Assembly (NCBI GenBank): GCA_905234785.1
Contig: CAJOIP010000022.1
Location: 1 to 38,181 of the forward strand
Length of the DNA: 38,181 nucleotides
From: an uncultured Eggerthellaceae bacterium
Lineage (GTDB): Bacteria > Actinomycetota > Coriobacteriia > Coriobacteriales > Eggerthellaceae
Direction of reading: 5' to 3'
Positions 13,949 to 22,064 of this stretch are shown here, piece after piece; the stretch's first letter is position 1; each line of letters opens with the position of its first letter. A program made the position numbers and the translations under genes. A model generated the notes under the pieces. That model was not told the origin of the DNA and searched no databases. It was given only the letters and a program-made list of their open reading frames with translations.

Positions 13949-16516
13949 CTACTGCTCCGACGAGCTCATAGCCGGTTGCGTGCCCAGGTTGGCGGACGGG
14001 GCGGGCGTCGTTGCATCCTCGCCCAGCGTGCCGTTCATGACATCCTTGTCCTGGCCCTTCAGCTTCGAGCTGTGGCGCTTGCGGCGGCCGATGACGACCG
14101 AGCTGTACACCGTAGTCAGCAGCATGCCCAGCAGGATCCACCAGTGGACCCAGCAGTCCTCGCCGTGACCGTCGCCATCGAATGCCGCAAGCGGGTTCTC
14201 GTCGTCAGCGATGGCCTCGACGGCTGCGGCAGCCAGCGGCACGCCGTCGTCTGCGATGGCCTCGACAGCGGGGGCGGCAACAGGCGCAGCCAGCGGGGTT
14301 CCGCCGTCAGCAACCGGCGTGACCGCAGGCGCGGGCGTCGGCGTCGTGGCGGCGGGCGTCGGATCGGGCGTCGGCGCAGGTTCGGGCGTGGGCGTCGGGT
14401 CCGATGTGGGAACCGGCGTCGGGTCCGGCTGAGGCGTCGGCGTGGGATCGGGATTCGGCGTGGGCGTCGGCGTGGGGTCGGGGTCGGGCACGACAGGCTC
14501 GGGTTCGGGAATAGTGACAGGGGCGTTCGGGCGAATGGCCACGGCGTCGAAATGCGTCACTCCGTTTACCGTGAAGCCCGCGTCGTAGGTACCGAACGCG
14601 TAGTGCACGGTAACTTCGTCGCTATTGTTATATGTGTAATACACGTACGTGTAGTCCGCATAGCTACCCTGCTCAGCTTCGGAACCATATACCGTGGCGG
14701 CGGTTCCCGTCTTGCTACCATCGGTCACGGCAGAATAGCCTTCGTCAGCCAAGAAGCTGAACAGGGCATCTTCCGGACCTTCCACGAACACAATGTACGT
14801 ACCGGTCGGCAACGTAACTGCCAGGCTGGTGTAACCCGACGGCACAGCCACATGCGTCTCGGCGCCAGTCGCCGTGTTGCGGAACACGAGCGTGCCTCCA
14901 TCGACGCCGAAGAAGCCCATGCCGTCAACCCCTTCGCCGTAGAAGTCGTCGTCGAGCAGGCGCAGAACCATAACGGAAGTAGAACCAGCAGAGTCGGCTT
15001 CGCGGGCAAGTGCCCACTTGCTGCCAAGCACGCCCTTGTTGTCGGTGCGGCCATCCTGCACCGCTTCATAACCGTAACCGAACGCGTTCACCGTCGCGCC
15101 GTCTTCGATAACGACTGCAGCATCGACATCCGAGAATATGCCGCTGCCGTCAGCGCCGGAACCGATAGCGCACGGAACCTTGGAACCGCCCGATTCCTTG
15201 GCGCCAGCGAATGCCGTAACCGCGGCGCCAGAGCCAATGGTGATGTCAGGCGAAACGCCCTTGTATCCGCCGCCAATACCGGCAGCCAGCGTACCGCCCG
15301 TAGCCATGACGACGGAATTGCCCAAGATGGAGATGCTGACGGAAGCTTGCGAACCGCCATACCGCGAACCCTCGGGACGAGACGGGTCGCCAACGCAAAG
15401 GTCCTGGTAGCCGCTGCCAATGCCAGCTCCTTGGTTTCCGCCCGTGGCTACAACGTTCGAGTTGTTGATGACGACGCTCGTGGCGAACACGGGGTCGCTG
15501 AAATCGTCGTGGTTGCGACCGGCGTTACGCGACGAGCCGATGGCGGCGGCGGTGTTCCCGCCTTGGGCAATGACGCTGCCGACATTGTTGATGACGACAT
15601 CGGCGCCAGCCCAGAAACCTGCGCCGATGGCGGCAGCCTTCGAAGCGCCCGTGGCGACGACGTTGCCCACGTCGCTGATAGTGACCTTGCCCTGCGTGAC
15701 ATCATGAGTACGACCGCCGCCGATGGCGACCCCGCCCTCATCGGAGCCAGAGCCCGTCGCCGTGATGGACGCCAAATCGTGAATGGTGATATTGCCCGCA
15801 TCGGTGCCGGTCTTGTCGTAATACCCGATGCCGCAGCCCCAACTCGACGCCAACGCCTGTGCCGTAAGGCTATCCGTGCCGTCCTTGCCCGTGGCGCCCG
15901 AGACGTCGAGCGTCGCACCGGCGGGGACGCTGATGCCGTTTTTGCCCGTGAGAGAACAATCGCCTTCCACGATGATGCTGACCTCGGCGCCGTCTTCAAT
16001 GCTAATCGCCGCACGCTCGATGCCGGAGTTGATGTTTGCATTCACCAGACGAAGCGCAACCTGGATGCGCCCGACGACGGAAACGCTCGTATCGCCTTCG
16101 CCCGAAAGCACGTAGCTGCCGCTTTCAGAGATGGTGTACACGTTGTTGGCGTCCGCGCTGATTTCGACCTGCGCGCCATCGTCGGCAACCTGAACGAGCG
16201 CCTCGGCCGTGGTTTCAGCAGCAGCTGTTTGGATGTCCACCTCTTCAGTCGATTCAGCTGTTTCGACTGCTTCGGCCGTTTCGGTTGCTTCGACCGTCGC
16301 ATCCTCGGTGGTCGCTGCCGGCGTTTCGACCGATTTGGCTTGCTGGACATCAGCCGCTGCGGCAGTGGCCACGGCGGGCTGGTTATCCGTCGAGGTGCCG
16401 TCGGCCGTTTCGTCGGCGTATGCCGGCGCCGTGGATATCATGAGCGCGGCTATGCTTGCCAGGAACATGGAGATGATGGCCTGGCGAATCTTGATGAGCC
16501 ATTTCACACGTTGCAT
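13949..16516 (-). CDS. Secreted beta-helix surface protein with Pro-rich stalk and C-terminal membrane anchor
   Basis: This 855-aa exported protein starts with a signal peptide (hydrophobic 11-30, likely cut after AYA34). A Ala/Thr/Glu-rich spacer follows (35-100), then many short repeats with INN, GAAIGSG and GGGYKG turns (about 105-480) typical of a right-handed beta-helix, then a domain with NTATGAETHVAVPSG and VTVHYAFGTYDAGF (about 520-665), a Pro/Thr/Asp stalk made of TPxP/PDPTPTP repeats, three tandem Asp-x-x-x-Pro-Leu-Ala motifs (ADGGTPLAA, ADDGVPLAA, ADDENPLAA), a single helix CWVHWWILLGMLLTTVYSS (788-806), basic stop-transfer RRKR and a 41-residue cytoplasmic tail. No LPXTG is present. 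Role: probably adhesion or surface display; ligand unknown. GTAGGAACAG precedes ATG. Confidence 0.82.
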   Translation of the reverse strand: MQRVKWLIKIRQAIISMFLASIAALMISTAPAYADETADGTSTDNQPAVATAAAADVQQAKSVETPAATTEDATVEATETAEAVETAESTEEVDIQTAAAETTAEALVQVADDGAQVEISADANNVYTISESGSYVLSGEGDTSVSVVGRIQVALRLVNANINSGIERAAISIEDGAEVSIIVEGDCSLTGKNGISVPAGATLDVSGATGKDGTDSLTAQALASSWGCGIGYYDKTGTDAGNITIHDLASITATGSGSDEGGVAIGGGRTHDVTQGKVTISDVGNVVATGASKAAAIGAGFWAGADVVINNVGSVIAQGGNTAAAIGSSRNAGRNHDDFSDPVFATSVVINNSNVVATGGNQGAGIGSGYQDLCVGDPSRPEGSRYGGSQASVSISILGNSVVMATGGTLAAGIGGGYKGVSPDITIGSGAAVTAFAGAKESGGSKVPCAIGSGADGSGIFSDVDAAVVIEDGATVNAFGYGYEAVQDGRTDNKGVLGSKWALAREADSAGSTSVMVLRLLDDDFYGEGVDGMGFFGVDGGTLVFRNTATGAETHVAVPSGYTSLAVTLPTGTYIVFVEGPEDALFSFLADEGYSAVTDGSKTGTAATVYGSEAEQGSYADYTYVYYTYNNSDEVTVHYAFGTYDAGFTVNGVTHFDAVAIRPNAPVTIPEPEPVVPDPDPTPTPTPNPDPTPTPQPDPTPVPTSDPTPTPEPAPTPDPTPAATTPTPAPAVTPVADGGTPLAAPVAAPAVEAIADDGVPLAAAAVEAIADDENPLAAFDGDGHGEDCWVHWWILLGMLLTTVYSSVVIGRRKRHSSKLKGQDKDVMNGTLGEDATTPAPSANLGTQPAMSSSEQ

Positions 16517-16801
16517 CTGTTCCTACTTTCCCTCAGCGCCGCTATCGTCTGCGCTGTTTCATTCGCCTTTTCGCCTGCGCCTTTGCCGTTTGCCCACAAC
16601 ATACTGAGGGCAGCTGCGCAGACTTACCCAATTTGGGATGTATTATACCACGTTTTCCCTGTTCAGGGCCGCTATGCTGCGCCTGAAACCGCCTCGTTAC
16701 CATTGTGCGGCGCCACCCTGTAACGCACCTGAAAGCGGGCGAGATGAATCACGCCTTGCGAAGGCTCGCCGGCGCTTGAACGCAATTCCGCCACCGGGCC
16801 G
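16517..16801 (-). promoter_or_regulatory. Gap upstream of the surface-protein gene, with candidate promoter
   Basis: No gene is supported in these 285 bases. On the minus strand TATAAT (16642-16647) is followed by the palindrome CCCAAATTGGG (plus 16627-16637), a possible operator just downstream of the start site. No matching -35 was found. No clear terminator for the upstream EAL-protein gene was seen. Confidence 0.35.
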
Positions 16802-19480
16802 TTAAGCCGCGTGGGACCGTTCCATCGTCGACAGGTACAGGCTGTGGTCGTCGAGGGTGTACAGCAGAAACACGCGCATCTCGAACTCGTCGCCCGCGCC
16901 GTCGTTGCCGCCACCGAAGCGGACCGCTCCCTCGCTTCCGCCGAGCAGGTGCTCGCCGGCTTGCTCGAACAAGTCGAGCAGCTTCGCGAACTCGTCGGGA
17001 TGCATGAACTGCGCGAGGCGGATCGACTCGGCTTCGACCGCGCTGATGCCGACCATCTGCGCGTATTCGTCGTTAAGCTGCACGATGGAAACGTCGTCCC
17101 CTTCCACCTTGTATATCGCCGCCGCGCGCAGGATGCTCTCGAGCAGCGTGTCCGAGACGAGGCCTTCCTTTATCATGTCCCTAAACCGCAGGTTGCCCAA
17201 CGACTTCTCGAATCGGCCGCCATAGCCGTCGGTCACGTTTTCAGGGTCTTCGATGAGCTTCTCGAATTCCTCGGGCGGCATCGGCCGGTGGAACAGGAAC
17301 CCCTGGGCGAAGCTGTCGCCGAGGGCTATCAAGTTTTCCTTCTGCTCTTCGGTCTCGACGCCCTCGGTCACCACGCTCATGCCGATGAGGTGCGCCATCG
17401 AGACGACCGATTCCACGATGCTGATCGCGCGCTTGTCGCGGGTGTCTTTCGACATGAACCGCACGTCGGTCTTCAGCACGTCCAGGCTCATCTCGTGCAG
17501 CATGCTCAGCGAGCTCGAGCCGCTGCCGAAGTCATCCATCAGGATGTAGAACCCCGCCTCGTGAAGCCGGCTGACCGCCTCGGCGATCGTGTCCATGTTG
17601 TCCGTGAACGCGCTTTCGGTTATCTCGACGCCGATCAGCTTCGGCTCGAGGTCGTACCGTTCGACCAGGTCGATGAAGTGCTGGGCGATGTCGTCGAAGT
17701 AGAAATCGACCTTCGAGACGTTCACCGAGATGGGCACCGGCGTTATGCCGCGGTCGATCAGGCTGCGCTGCCACTTCGCCACCGATTCCCACACATGCGA
17801 GTCGACCGTGTACACGTACCCCGTCTTCTCGAGCATCGGGATGAAGTTGCCCGGCGGAATCAGCTGGCCGTCGTGCAGCCAGCGCACAAGCGCCTCGCCG
17901 CCGATGATGAGCCCCGACTGCTCGTGCACCTGGGGCTGGACGTAGAAGACGAACTCGCCGTTCGACAAGCCCTCCTTCACGTTCATGAGCAGCATCTTGT
18001 CCTCGCGCTGGTGCTGGTGCTTCTCGGCGCTGTAGAAGCGGATGTGCTCGATGTAGTCGCCTTTGATCTCGGAAAGGGCGTTCAGCGCGCGGTCGTACAG
18101 CGTGATGACCGTTTCGCGGCGGTCTTCGGAAAGATAGGCGCCCATGGCCGGCGAGAACCCCTCCGGGAACTCGATCATCGCGTAGATTTCCTCGATGGCC
18201 GCCTCGATTTCGGCGTTGCTGCGGTTGCGGGCCGGCGCGATGAGGCAGAAGTTGTCGCCGCCGATATAGCCGCAGATTCCCCCGAAACGCTGCGCCGCAT
18301 CCGACACGATGCGCGCGATGTTCTCGAGGAAGGCGTTTCCCGCATGGCGGCCGAAGATGTCGTTGTACAGCTTGAAGTAGTTGATGTCGGTGACGATTGC
18401 GACGACCGACCCTTCGAACAGGTTGGCCAGGAAAACATCGGCGATGCGGAAGAACTCGTCGCCTTTGGGAATGGAGATGCTCGCCTCGTCCTCGTCTTTG
18501 GTGCGCACGGCCTGGTGAGGCTTGGTTCGATGGGCCGCTATCAGCCGCTTTTCCTCTTCGCATCGCACGTGCACGTCGTGGATGAGCTCGTCGACCGCGC
18601 CCGGATGGGGGTCGAGCCGGCCGCGCCATTCCCCGGCAACGGACGCCAGCAGGTTGTGCTCGCGGAAAAGCCCCTTCACGTTCAGCACGAGCAAATCGAA
18701 GCTCGCTTCGTCGGGGTCGTTTGCGATGATGATGAACTCGCCGGTGGTCACGCGGAACACGTGCTCGTCGTCGAACAGGTTCACCAGTATCTCGCCCGCA
18801 CGGAGCAGGGTTTGCTCCCGCTCGAGGTGAAGGGCCTTCCCCTCGGCGTTATCCCACCCGATGAGGTCGACGGAGATCACGCCGATGGGGTCGTCGTAGT
18901 CGATGGCTTCGATGCGCTCGCGGAGCAAGACGCGGTTGCCCGCACCGGTCAGCGAGTCGATGTAGCCGAGTCGCCGCAGGCGCGAGACCAAGTTGCGGCT
19001 GTAAATGAGCGACGAGAGGATGTAGCGGATGCCGGGCATGACAAGGTCTTTGTCGCGCATGACGGTGTCGCTCGGGTCTTCGAGGATGCAGAAGCCGAAA
19101 TTGACGCCGTGGAAGGCGAGCAGCGTGACGATGGCGGAATGGATGTCTTCCGCGATGAACATGTTGTAGACGTCCGGGTCGCTGTCTTTGATTTCCTCGG
19201 GCGAGCAGATGACGATTGTCTCGTGGTTGGCGAGCCGGTCGTGCCATGAGTCGAACTTCGCGATTGCGACGTGTTGCAAAACGAGCTGCTCGCGGACGAC
19301 GTCGGGGCGGCACCATTCGTACGTATTGTCGCAGTAGCCGTCCTCGTTTTCCTCGAAGATGCTTATGCGCTCGCATCCGAGCTCTTCGCCCATGCAAGAC
19401 AGCAGCTCCGAGATGCTGTCGTCGTTTTCGCTATGCAGAAACGCTTTCTCGAAGGCACGGTTCAGGGCGTCCATATGCAT
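16802..19480 (-). CDS. Cyclic-di-GMP phosphodiesterase with tandem degenerate GGDEF domains
   Basis: This 892-aa soluble signalling protein has an N-terminal GAF-like sensor (about 10-165), a first GGDEF domain starting SLTGAGNRVLL (176-186) whose signature is VTTGEF (244-249), a second GGDEF-like domain with signature GGDNF (407-411), an EAL domain (about 495-745) and a C-terminal PAS-like domain (about 775-890). EAL catalytic residues are all present: E529-A-L, Asn587, Glu619/Glu622, Asp649-Asp650, Lys670, Glu706 and Gln726, so c-di-GMP hydrolysis is predicted, while both GGDEF signatures are altered and likely regulatory or inactive. No membrane helix. Start at ATG 19480 follows AAGGAG; ATG 19474 is an alternative. 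An extended -10 lies upstream. Confidence 0.88.
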   Translation of the reverse strand: MHMDALNRAFEKAFLHSENDDSISELLSCMGEELGCERISIFEENEDGYCDNTYEWCRPDVVREQLVLQHVAIAKFDSWHDRLANHETIVICSPEEIKDSDPDVYNMFIAEDIHSAIVTLLAFHGVNFGFCILEDPSDTVMRDKDLVMPGIRYILSSLIYSRNLVSRLRRLGYIDSLTGAGNRVLLRERIEAIDYDDPIGVISVDLIGWDNAEGKALHLEREQTLLRAGEILVNLFDDEHVFRVTTGEFIIIANDPDEASFDLLVLNVKGLFREHNLLASVAGEWRGRLDPHPGAVDELIHDVHVRCEEEKRLIAAHRTKPHQAVRTKDEDEASISIPKGDEFFRIADVFLANLFEGSVVAIVTDINYFKLYNDIFGRHAGNAFLENIARIVSDAAQRFGGICGYIGGDNFCLIAPARNRSNAEIEAAIEEIYAMIEFPEGFSPAMGAYLSEDRRETVITLYDRALNALSEIKGDYIEHIRFYSAEKHQHQREDKMLLMNVKEGLSNGEFVFYVQPQVHEQSGLIIGGEALVRWLHDGQLIPPGNFIPMLEKTGYVYTVDSHVWESVAKWQRSLIDRGITPVPISVNVSKVDFYFDDIAQHFIDLVERYDLEPKLIGVEITESAFTDNMDTIAEAVSRLHEAGFYILMDDFGSGSSSLSMLHEMSLDVLKTDVRFMSKDTRDKRAISIVESVVSMAHLIGMSVVTEGVETEEQKENLIALGDSFAQGFLFHRPMPPEEFEKLIEDPENVTDGYGGRFEKSLGNLRFRDMIKEGLVSDTLLESILRAAAIYKVEGDDVSIVQLNDEYAQMVGISAVEAESIRLAQFMHPDEFAKLLDLFEQAGEHLLGGSEGAVRFGGGNDGAGDEFEMRVFLLYTLDDHSLYLSTMERSHAA

Positions 19481-19531
19481 CGTTGCTCCTTGTAATCGCG
19501 CTTGCTTTACAGCTCTCATCAGTTCTTTCGC

Positions 19532-19540
19532 ATAATAGCA
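19532..19540 (-). promoter_or_regulatory. Extended -10 promoter of the EAL-protein gene
   Basis: Minus-strand TGCTATTAT fits an extended -10 box and would give a leader of about 45 bases ahead of AAGGAG and ATG 19480. No -35 is visible, as expected for extended -10 promoters. Confidence 0.45.
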
Positions 19541-19718
19541 TGAGCCGCCGACCAAGCCCGGAAGCGCGGCATCGGGGGCTGCGTCCTCATGTTCTGCGAT
19601 TGAGGCGTTTGAAGCTTCCTAATGCCCAGAGGTTTCTTGGCAAAGAGCCCGCGATGGAACGCATTCGAAGGCTTCACCGCGCTCTGGCGAAGGCCCGCCG
19701 ACGCTCGTTGGGTGCGAA

Positions 19719-19966
19719 CGGGTGCAAAAGTCCGATTCTCGAACATGCGATGTTCCAAATTGCGACTCTTGCACCCGGAAAGCCGCTCTTGGGCGGCTTC
19801 CGGCCACTGTTTCCCCAGGTCGCAAAATTCGACTGTGAACATTGCGGGTGCAAGAGTCGCAATTCGGAACATTCGCTGCACGAGATTCGAGGTTCTGCAC
19901 CCACACGCAGTCAAAACGCGTGCTTTTGCACCCCAACGTGATCGAGATTGCGACTTCTGCACCCTG
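19719..19966. repeat. Repeat locus 2: 59-bp palindromic element family
   Basis: Two full 59-bp copies (19719-19777 and 19845-19903), each opening with CGGGTGCAA and closing with a reverse-complement TTGCACCC or CTGCACCC, are followed by two inverted half-units ending CTTTTGCACCCC (near 19932) and ACTTCTGCACCC (near 19965). The surrounding gap from 19541 to 19718 shows no supported gene. Confidence 0.85.
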
Positions 19967-19980
19967 GCATGGCCCGGATT

Positions 19981-20068
19981 GCGGGGTTCAAGTCCGTGGA
20001 ATGTCCCCGGAAAAGCAAAACGCCCCGGGCGGGGGCGTTGGGTGTTCATGGTGGTCAGGGAGGGACTT
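19981..20068. repeat. 88-bp duplicate of the tRNA-Phe 3' end and its terminator (copy A)
   Basis: These 88 bases are identical to 20154-20241. Each copy contains GGGGTTCAAGTCC, a terminator-like AACGCCCC...GGGGCGTT stem, and the complement of the tRNA-Phe 3' end (CCA, acceptor and part of the T arm). In this copy the tRNA is cut off after 24 bases or so and is replaced by unrelated palindrome-rich sequence, so it is a tRNA fragment, as left by duplication or by integration at a tRNA 3' end. Confidence 0.85.
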
Positions 20069-20153
20069 GGGCGCTTGCTACGCAAGCGCAGGCCTCGCGC
20101 GGCCGCTATCGCTGCGCTCGGCCACGGACAGCCCACTGGGCTGTCCGGCTCTC

Positions 20154-20241
20154 GCGGGGTTCAAGTCCGTGGAATGTCCCCGGAAAAGCAAAACGCCCCG
20201 GGCGGGGGCGTTGGGTGTTCATGGTGGTCAGGGAGGGACTT
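20154..20241. repeat. 88-bp repeat, copy B (overlaps intact tRNA-Phe)
   Basis: Identical to 19981-20068. It covers the 3' end of tRNA-Phe (20222-20241) and the hairpin downstream of it. Period between copies is 173 bases. Confidence 0.85.
20188..20212 (-). terminator. Terminator downstream of tRNA-Phe
   Basis: Minus strand: AACGCCCC / GGGGCGTT stem with a five-base loop followed by TTGC. The T-run is short. It is duplicated exactly in the upstream 88-bp copy. Confidence 0.55.
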
Positions 20242-20297
20242 GAACCCCCGGCACGGGGATTTTCAGTCCCCTGCTCTACCAACTGAGCTACCTGACC
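20222..20297 (-). tRNA. tRNA-Phe (GAA)
   Basis: The minus strand gives a 76-base cloverleaf: acceptor GGTCAGG/CCTGACC, D loop AGTTGGTA, anticodon loop CTGAAAA (anticodon GAA), T loop TTCAAGT, discriminator A and encoded CCA. A good promoter is 22 bases upstream. Confidence 0.96.
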
Positions 20298-20318
20298 GGT
20301 TGTGTGACGCGAAACGTT

Positions 20319-20347
20319 ATTCTAGCGGTACCGTTTTCGCGGGTCAA
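20319..20347 (-). promoter_or_regulatory. Sigma-70-type promoter of tRNA-Phe
   Basis: Minus-strand TTGACC (20342-20347), 17-base spacer, TAGAAT (20319-20324). Spacing is ideal and it points at the tRNA 22 bases downstream. Confidence 0.7.
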
Positions 20348-20361
20348 GCTGTATTCACGAT

Positions 20362-21819
20362 TTATCCGAACAGCAATTCGCGTTCTTCGCCGGGCAGGGC
20401 GGCGCGGGCCTGGTCGCGCAGGTTGTTCACGCCGATGAAGAACTGGCGCATCATGGCGACCACCAGGTAGCGGCCCTTCGGCGTGAGCGTCAGCTCCTCG
20501 GGCGTGTCGGTGGCGAACGCGCCGGCCAGTTTCATGAAGGCCATCTCGGCGGGCAGGCCGTTTTCCACCGTCATGCCGAAATCGCGCTCCCACTGCAGCT
20601 TGTCCAGACGCAAGCCGAACAGCTGCATGAGGAAGCGGTAGCGCATGCGGTCGTGGATGTTGAAGTCGGTGCGGCCCATGAGCGACATGCGGCCGGCCTC
20701 GATGGCCTCGCCGTATTCGCGCAGGCTGAAGGTGTTCACGTACAGGCTGCTGCCGAGGTACGTGATGCCGCCCGACCCGATGGCCGGGTATTCCTCGTAT
20801 TGCACGACGTACTCGTCGATCATGTTGGAGGTCGGTTTGGACGCAGCCCTGTTCGGCTTTGGCGGGCGCACGGAGTGCGCCCCTACGGGGAGGGGGGACG
20901 ATTCGTCGGCAGGGTCGGCAGGGCGAGGAGCATCGCCTTGATCGACGGGCGAGCTCGCGCGGCCCTCATCAGTAGCGCTCAGCACGTCACCTTCGTAGTC
21001 GAAGCGATTGTACGTCCAAGCGCTGCTGTGGGTGAACAGCGGCTTGTCGCCGCCGGCCAGCAGCTCGTCGATGATTTGGTAGAAGCGCTGTTCGCGGTCG
21101 TAGTCGACCTTGCCCACCGTGCGAGCCAGCGAGCGTTCGACCGATGGCGACGCCATGAGCGGGTAGAACGTCGTCTGCGTGCAACCCGACTCAACAATGC
21201 GCTCGACGTCGTGGATGAGCATGTCCTCGGTCTGCGCGGGGAAGTTGAAGATCATGTCGGCGTTCATGCTGGTGAAGTACGGCGTGGCCAGCTGAATGCG
21301 CTCGACGATCTCGTCGGCGCAGCCGTACTTGTCGTAGCGGTCCATCTGCTTCAGCAGGCCGTCGTCGAAGCTCTGCACGCCGACGGAGAGGCGCTGCACG
21401 CGGCCTTCCAACTTCTCCAAAATCTCCGGCACCAGATGGTTCGGGTTGGTCTCGCTGGAAACCTCCTTCACGCTGAACAGGTCGCGCGCCTGATCGATCG
21501 TGGCGCACAGCTCGTCGATCATGACCGTGGGCGTGCCGCCGCCGACATACACGCTGTCGAAGTCGTAGCCGAGGTCGGCCAGCATGCGCATCTCCTTGCG
21601 CATCGATTCGAAGTACGGCACGGCGCGCTTCTCCGAAAACGGGAAGCGGTTGAACGAGCAGTACGGGCACAGCTTCGTGCAGAACGGCACGTGCATGTAC
21701 AGCATGTACTTCTGCCCCGGCTTGGGGCCGGGCACATGCGTGTCGGTCGTGGGGTTGATCTTCAGGTAGTTTTTCGACGTCTCGCGCACGGCGAGGCTGA
21801 TTAAACGTTCGGATAACAT
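20362..21819 (-). CDS. HemN/HemW-like radical SAM protein (coproporphyrinogen III oxidase family)
   Basis: This 485-aa cytosolic enzyme has the radical-SAM cluster motif CTKLCPYC (Cys47, Cys51, Cys54), the SAM-binding VYVGGGTPTV (90-98), SSETNPNHL, RLSVGVQSFDDGLL (143-156) and FNFPAQTEDM, which together are HemN/HemW-type. It is longer than HemW (about 380), partly through an insertion at about 282-333 that is Pro/Ser/Asp-rich and contains PVGAHSVRPP, encoded by a palindromic genomic repeat (20861-20888). It could be an oxygen-independent coproporphyrinogen oxidase, a heme chaperone or another family member; no heme genes are adjacent. GAGGAATCTC precedes ATG. Confidence 0.8.
   Translation of the reverse strand: MLSERLISLAVRETSKNYLKINPTTDTHVPGPKPGQKYMLYMHVPFCTKLCPYCSFNRFPFSEKRAVPYFESMRKEMRMLADLGYDFDSVYVGGGTPTVMIDELCATIDQARDLFSVKEVSSETNPNHLVPEILEKLEGRVQRLSVGVQSFDDGLLKQMDRYDKYGCADEIVERIQLATPYFTSMNADMIFNFPAQTEDMLIHDVERIVESGCTQTTFYPLMASPSVERSLARTVGKVDYDREQRFYQIIDELLAGGDKPLFTHSSAWTYNRFDYEGDVLSATDEGRASSPVDQGDAPRPADPADESSPLPVGAHSVRPPKPNRAASKPTSNMIDEYVVQYEEYPAIGSGGITYLGSSLYVNTFSLREYGEAIEAGRMSLMGRTDFNIHDRMRYRFLMQLFGLRLDKLQWERDFGMTVENGLPAEMAFMKLAGAFATDTPEELTLTPKGRYLVVAMMRQFFIGVNNLRDQARAALPGEERELLFG
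20861..20888. repeat. GTAGGGGCG-family palindrome inside a coding region
   Basis: GGCGGGCGCACGGAG and the closing TGCGCCCCTACGG form a stem. It sits in frame in the HemN-like gene and encodes VGAHSVRPP on the minus strand. Confidence 0.7.
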
Positions 21820-21842
21820 GAGATTCCTCGGTCGTTTCCCTA

Positions 21843-21851
21843 TGCTATAAT
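21843..21851 (+). promoter_or_regulatory. Extended -10 promoter of the candidate antisense RNA
   Basis: TGCTATAAT is a perfect extended -10. It lies upstream (in antisense direction) of the HemN-like gene and points into the small-RNA region; no protein gene on the plus strand follows. Confidence 0.6.
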
Positions 21852-21857
21852 TCGCCG

Positions 21858-21937
21858 TGAAGGCGCCCCGAGCATCCGGGTAGCGTTTTCGGTTTGGTTA
21901 AGCCGGGTCGTCCTCTAAACTGGCTCGGCTTTTTCTT
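21858..21937 (+). ncRNA. Candidate small RNA, possible type I antitoxin
   Basis: Between an extended -10 promoter and an intrinsic terminator (stem 21900-21909 with 21922-21931, then TTTTTCTTT) lies an ~80-base transcript with no ORF or Shine-Dalgarno. Its leader shares AAGGCGC and GCATCCGGGTAGC with the leader of the opposing small-peptide transcript. The terminator stem uses two G-U pairs that become C-A mismatches on the other strand, so it works in this direction. It would be fully complementary to any read-through 3' end of the peptide mRNA. I do not match it to a known riboswitch family. Confidence 0.5.
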
Positions 21938-21957
21938 TCTTCAAACACCATTCGCCG

Positions 21958-22044
21958 TCACTCCCTTCTCACCAGCATCAAGCCGATAATCCCTATCACC
22001 ACGAGCAACAAGTCACAAATTGCAGAGACTGTCTGTGGGTCCAT
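21958..22044 (-). CDS. 28-aa hydrophobic peptide, possible type I toxin
   Basis: A 28-codon ORF encodes a peptide beginning MDPQTVSAICDLLL and ending GLMLVRRE: one predicted membrane helix of about 18 residues, then a basic end. This is the build of type I toxins such as Fst/TxpA/BsrG and the short holin-like toxins, though no sequence match is claimed. GGGGG stands 6 bases upstream as a possible Shine-Dalgarno; a candidate -10 TACAAT (minus, 22096-22101) is about 50 bases before ATG. The gene converges on the small RNA at 21858-21937. Very short ORFs arise by chance, so confidence rests on context. Confidence 0.45.
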   Translation of the reverse strand: MDPQTVSAICDLLLVVIGIIGLMLVRRE

Positions 22045-22064
22045 TGGCAACCCCCATTCGGTAG

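Noticed and set aside
13298-16723. 1141-aa plus-strand ORF opposite the surface-protein genes
   Set aside because: High-GC antisense shadow: Arg/Gly/His/Val-rich composition without domains, while the minus strand encodes a signal peptide, repeats and anchor.
21858-21937. Known riboswitch or SRP/6S RNA
   Set aside because: No conserved cores (for example the SRP GGAAGG tetraloop region) were seen, and no plus-strand gene follows.
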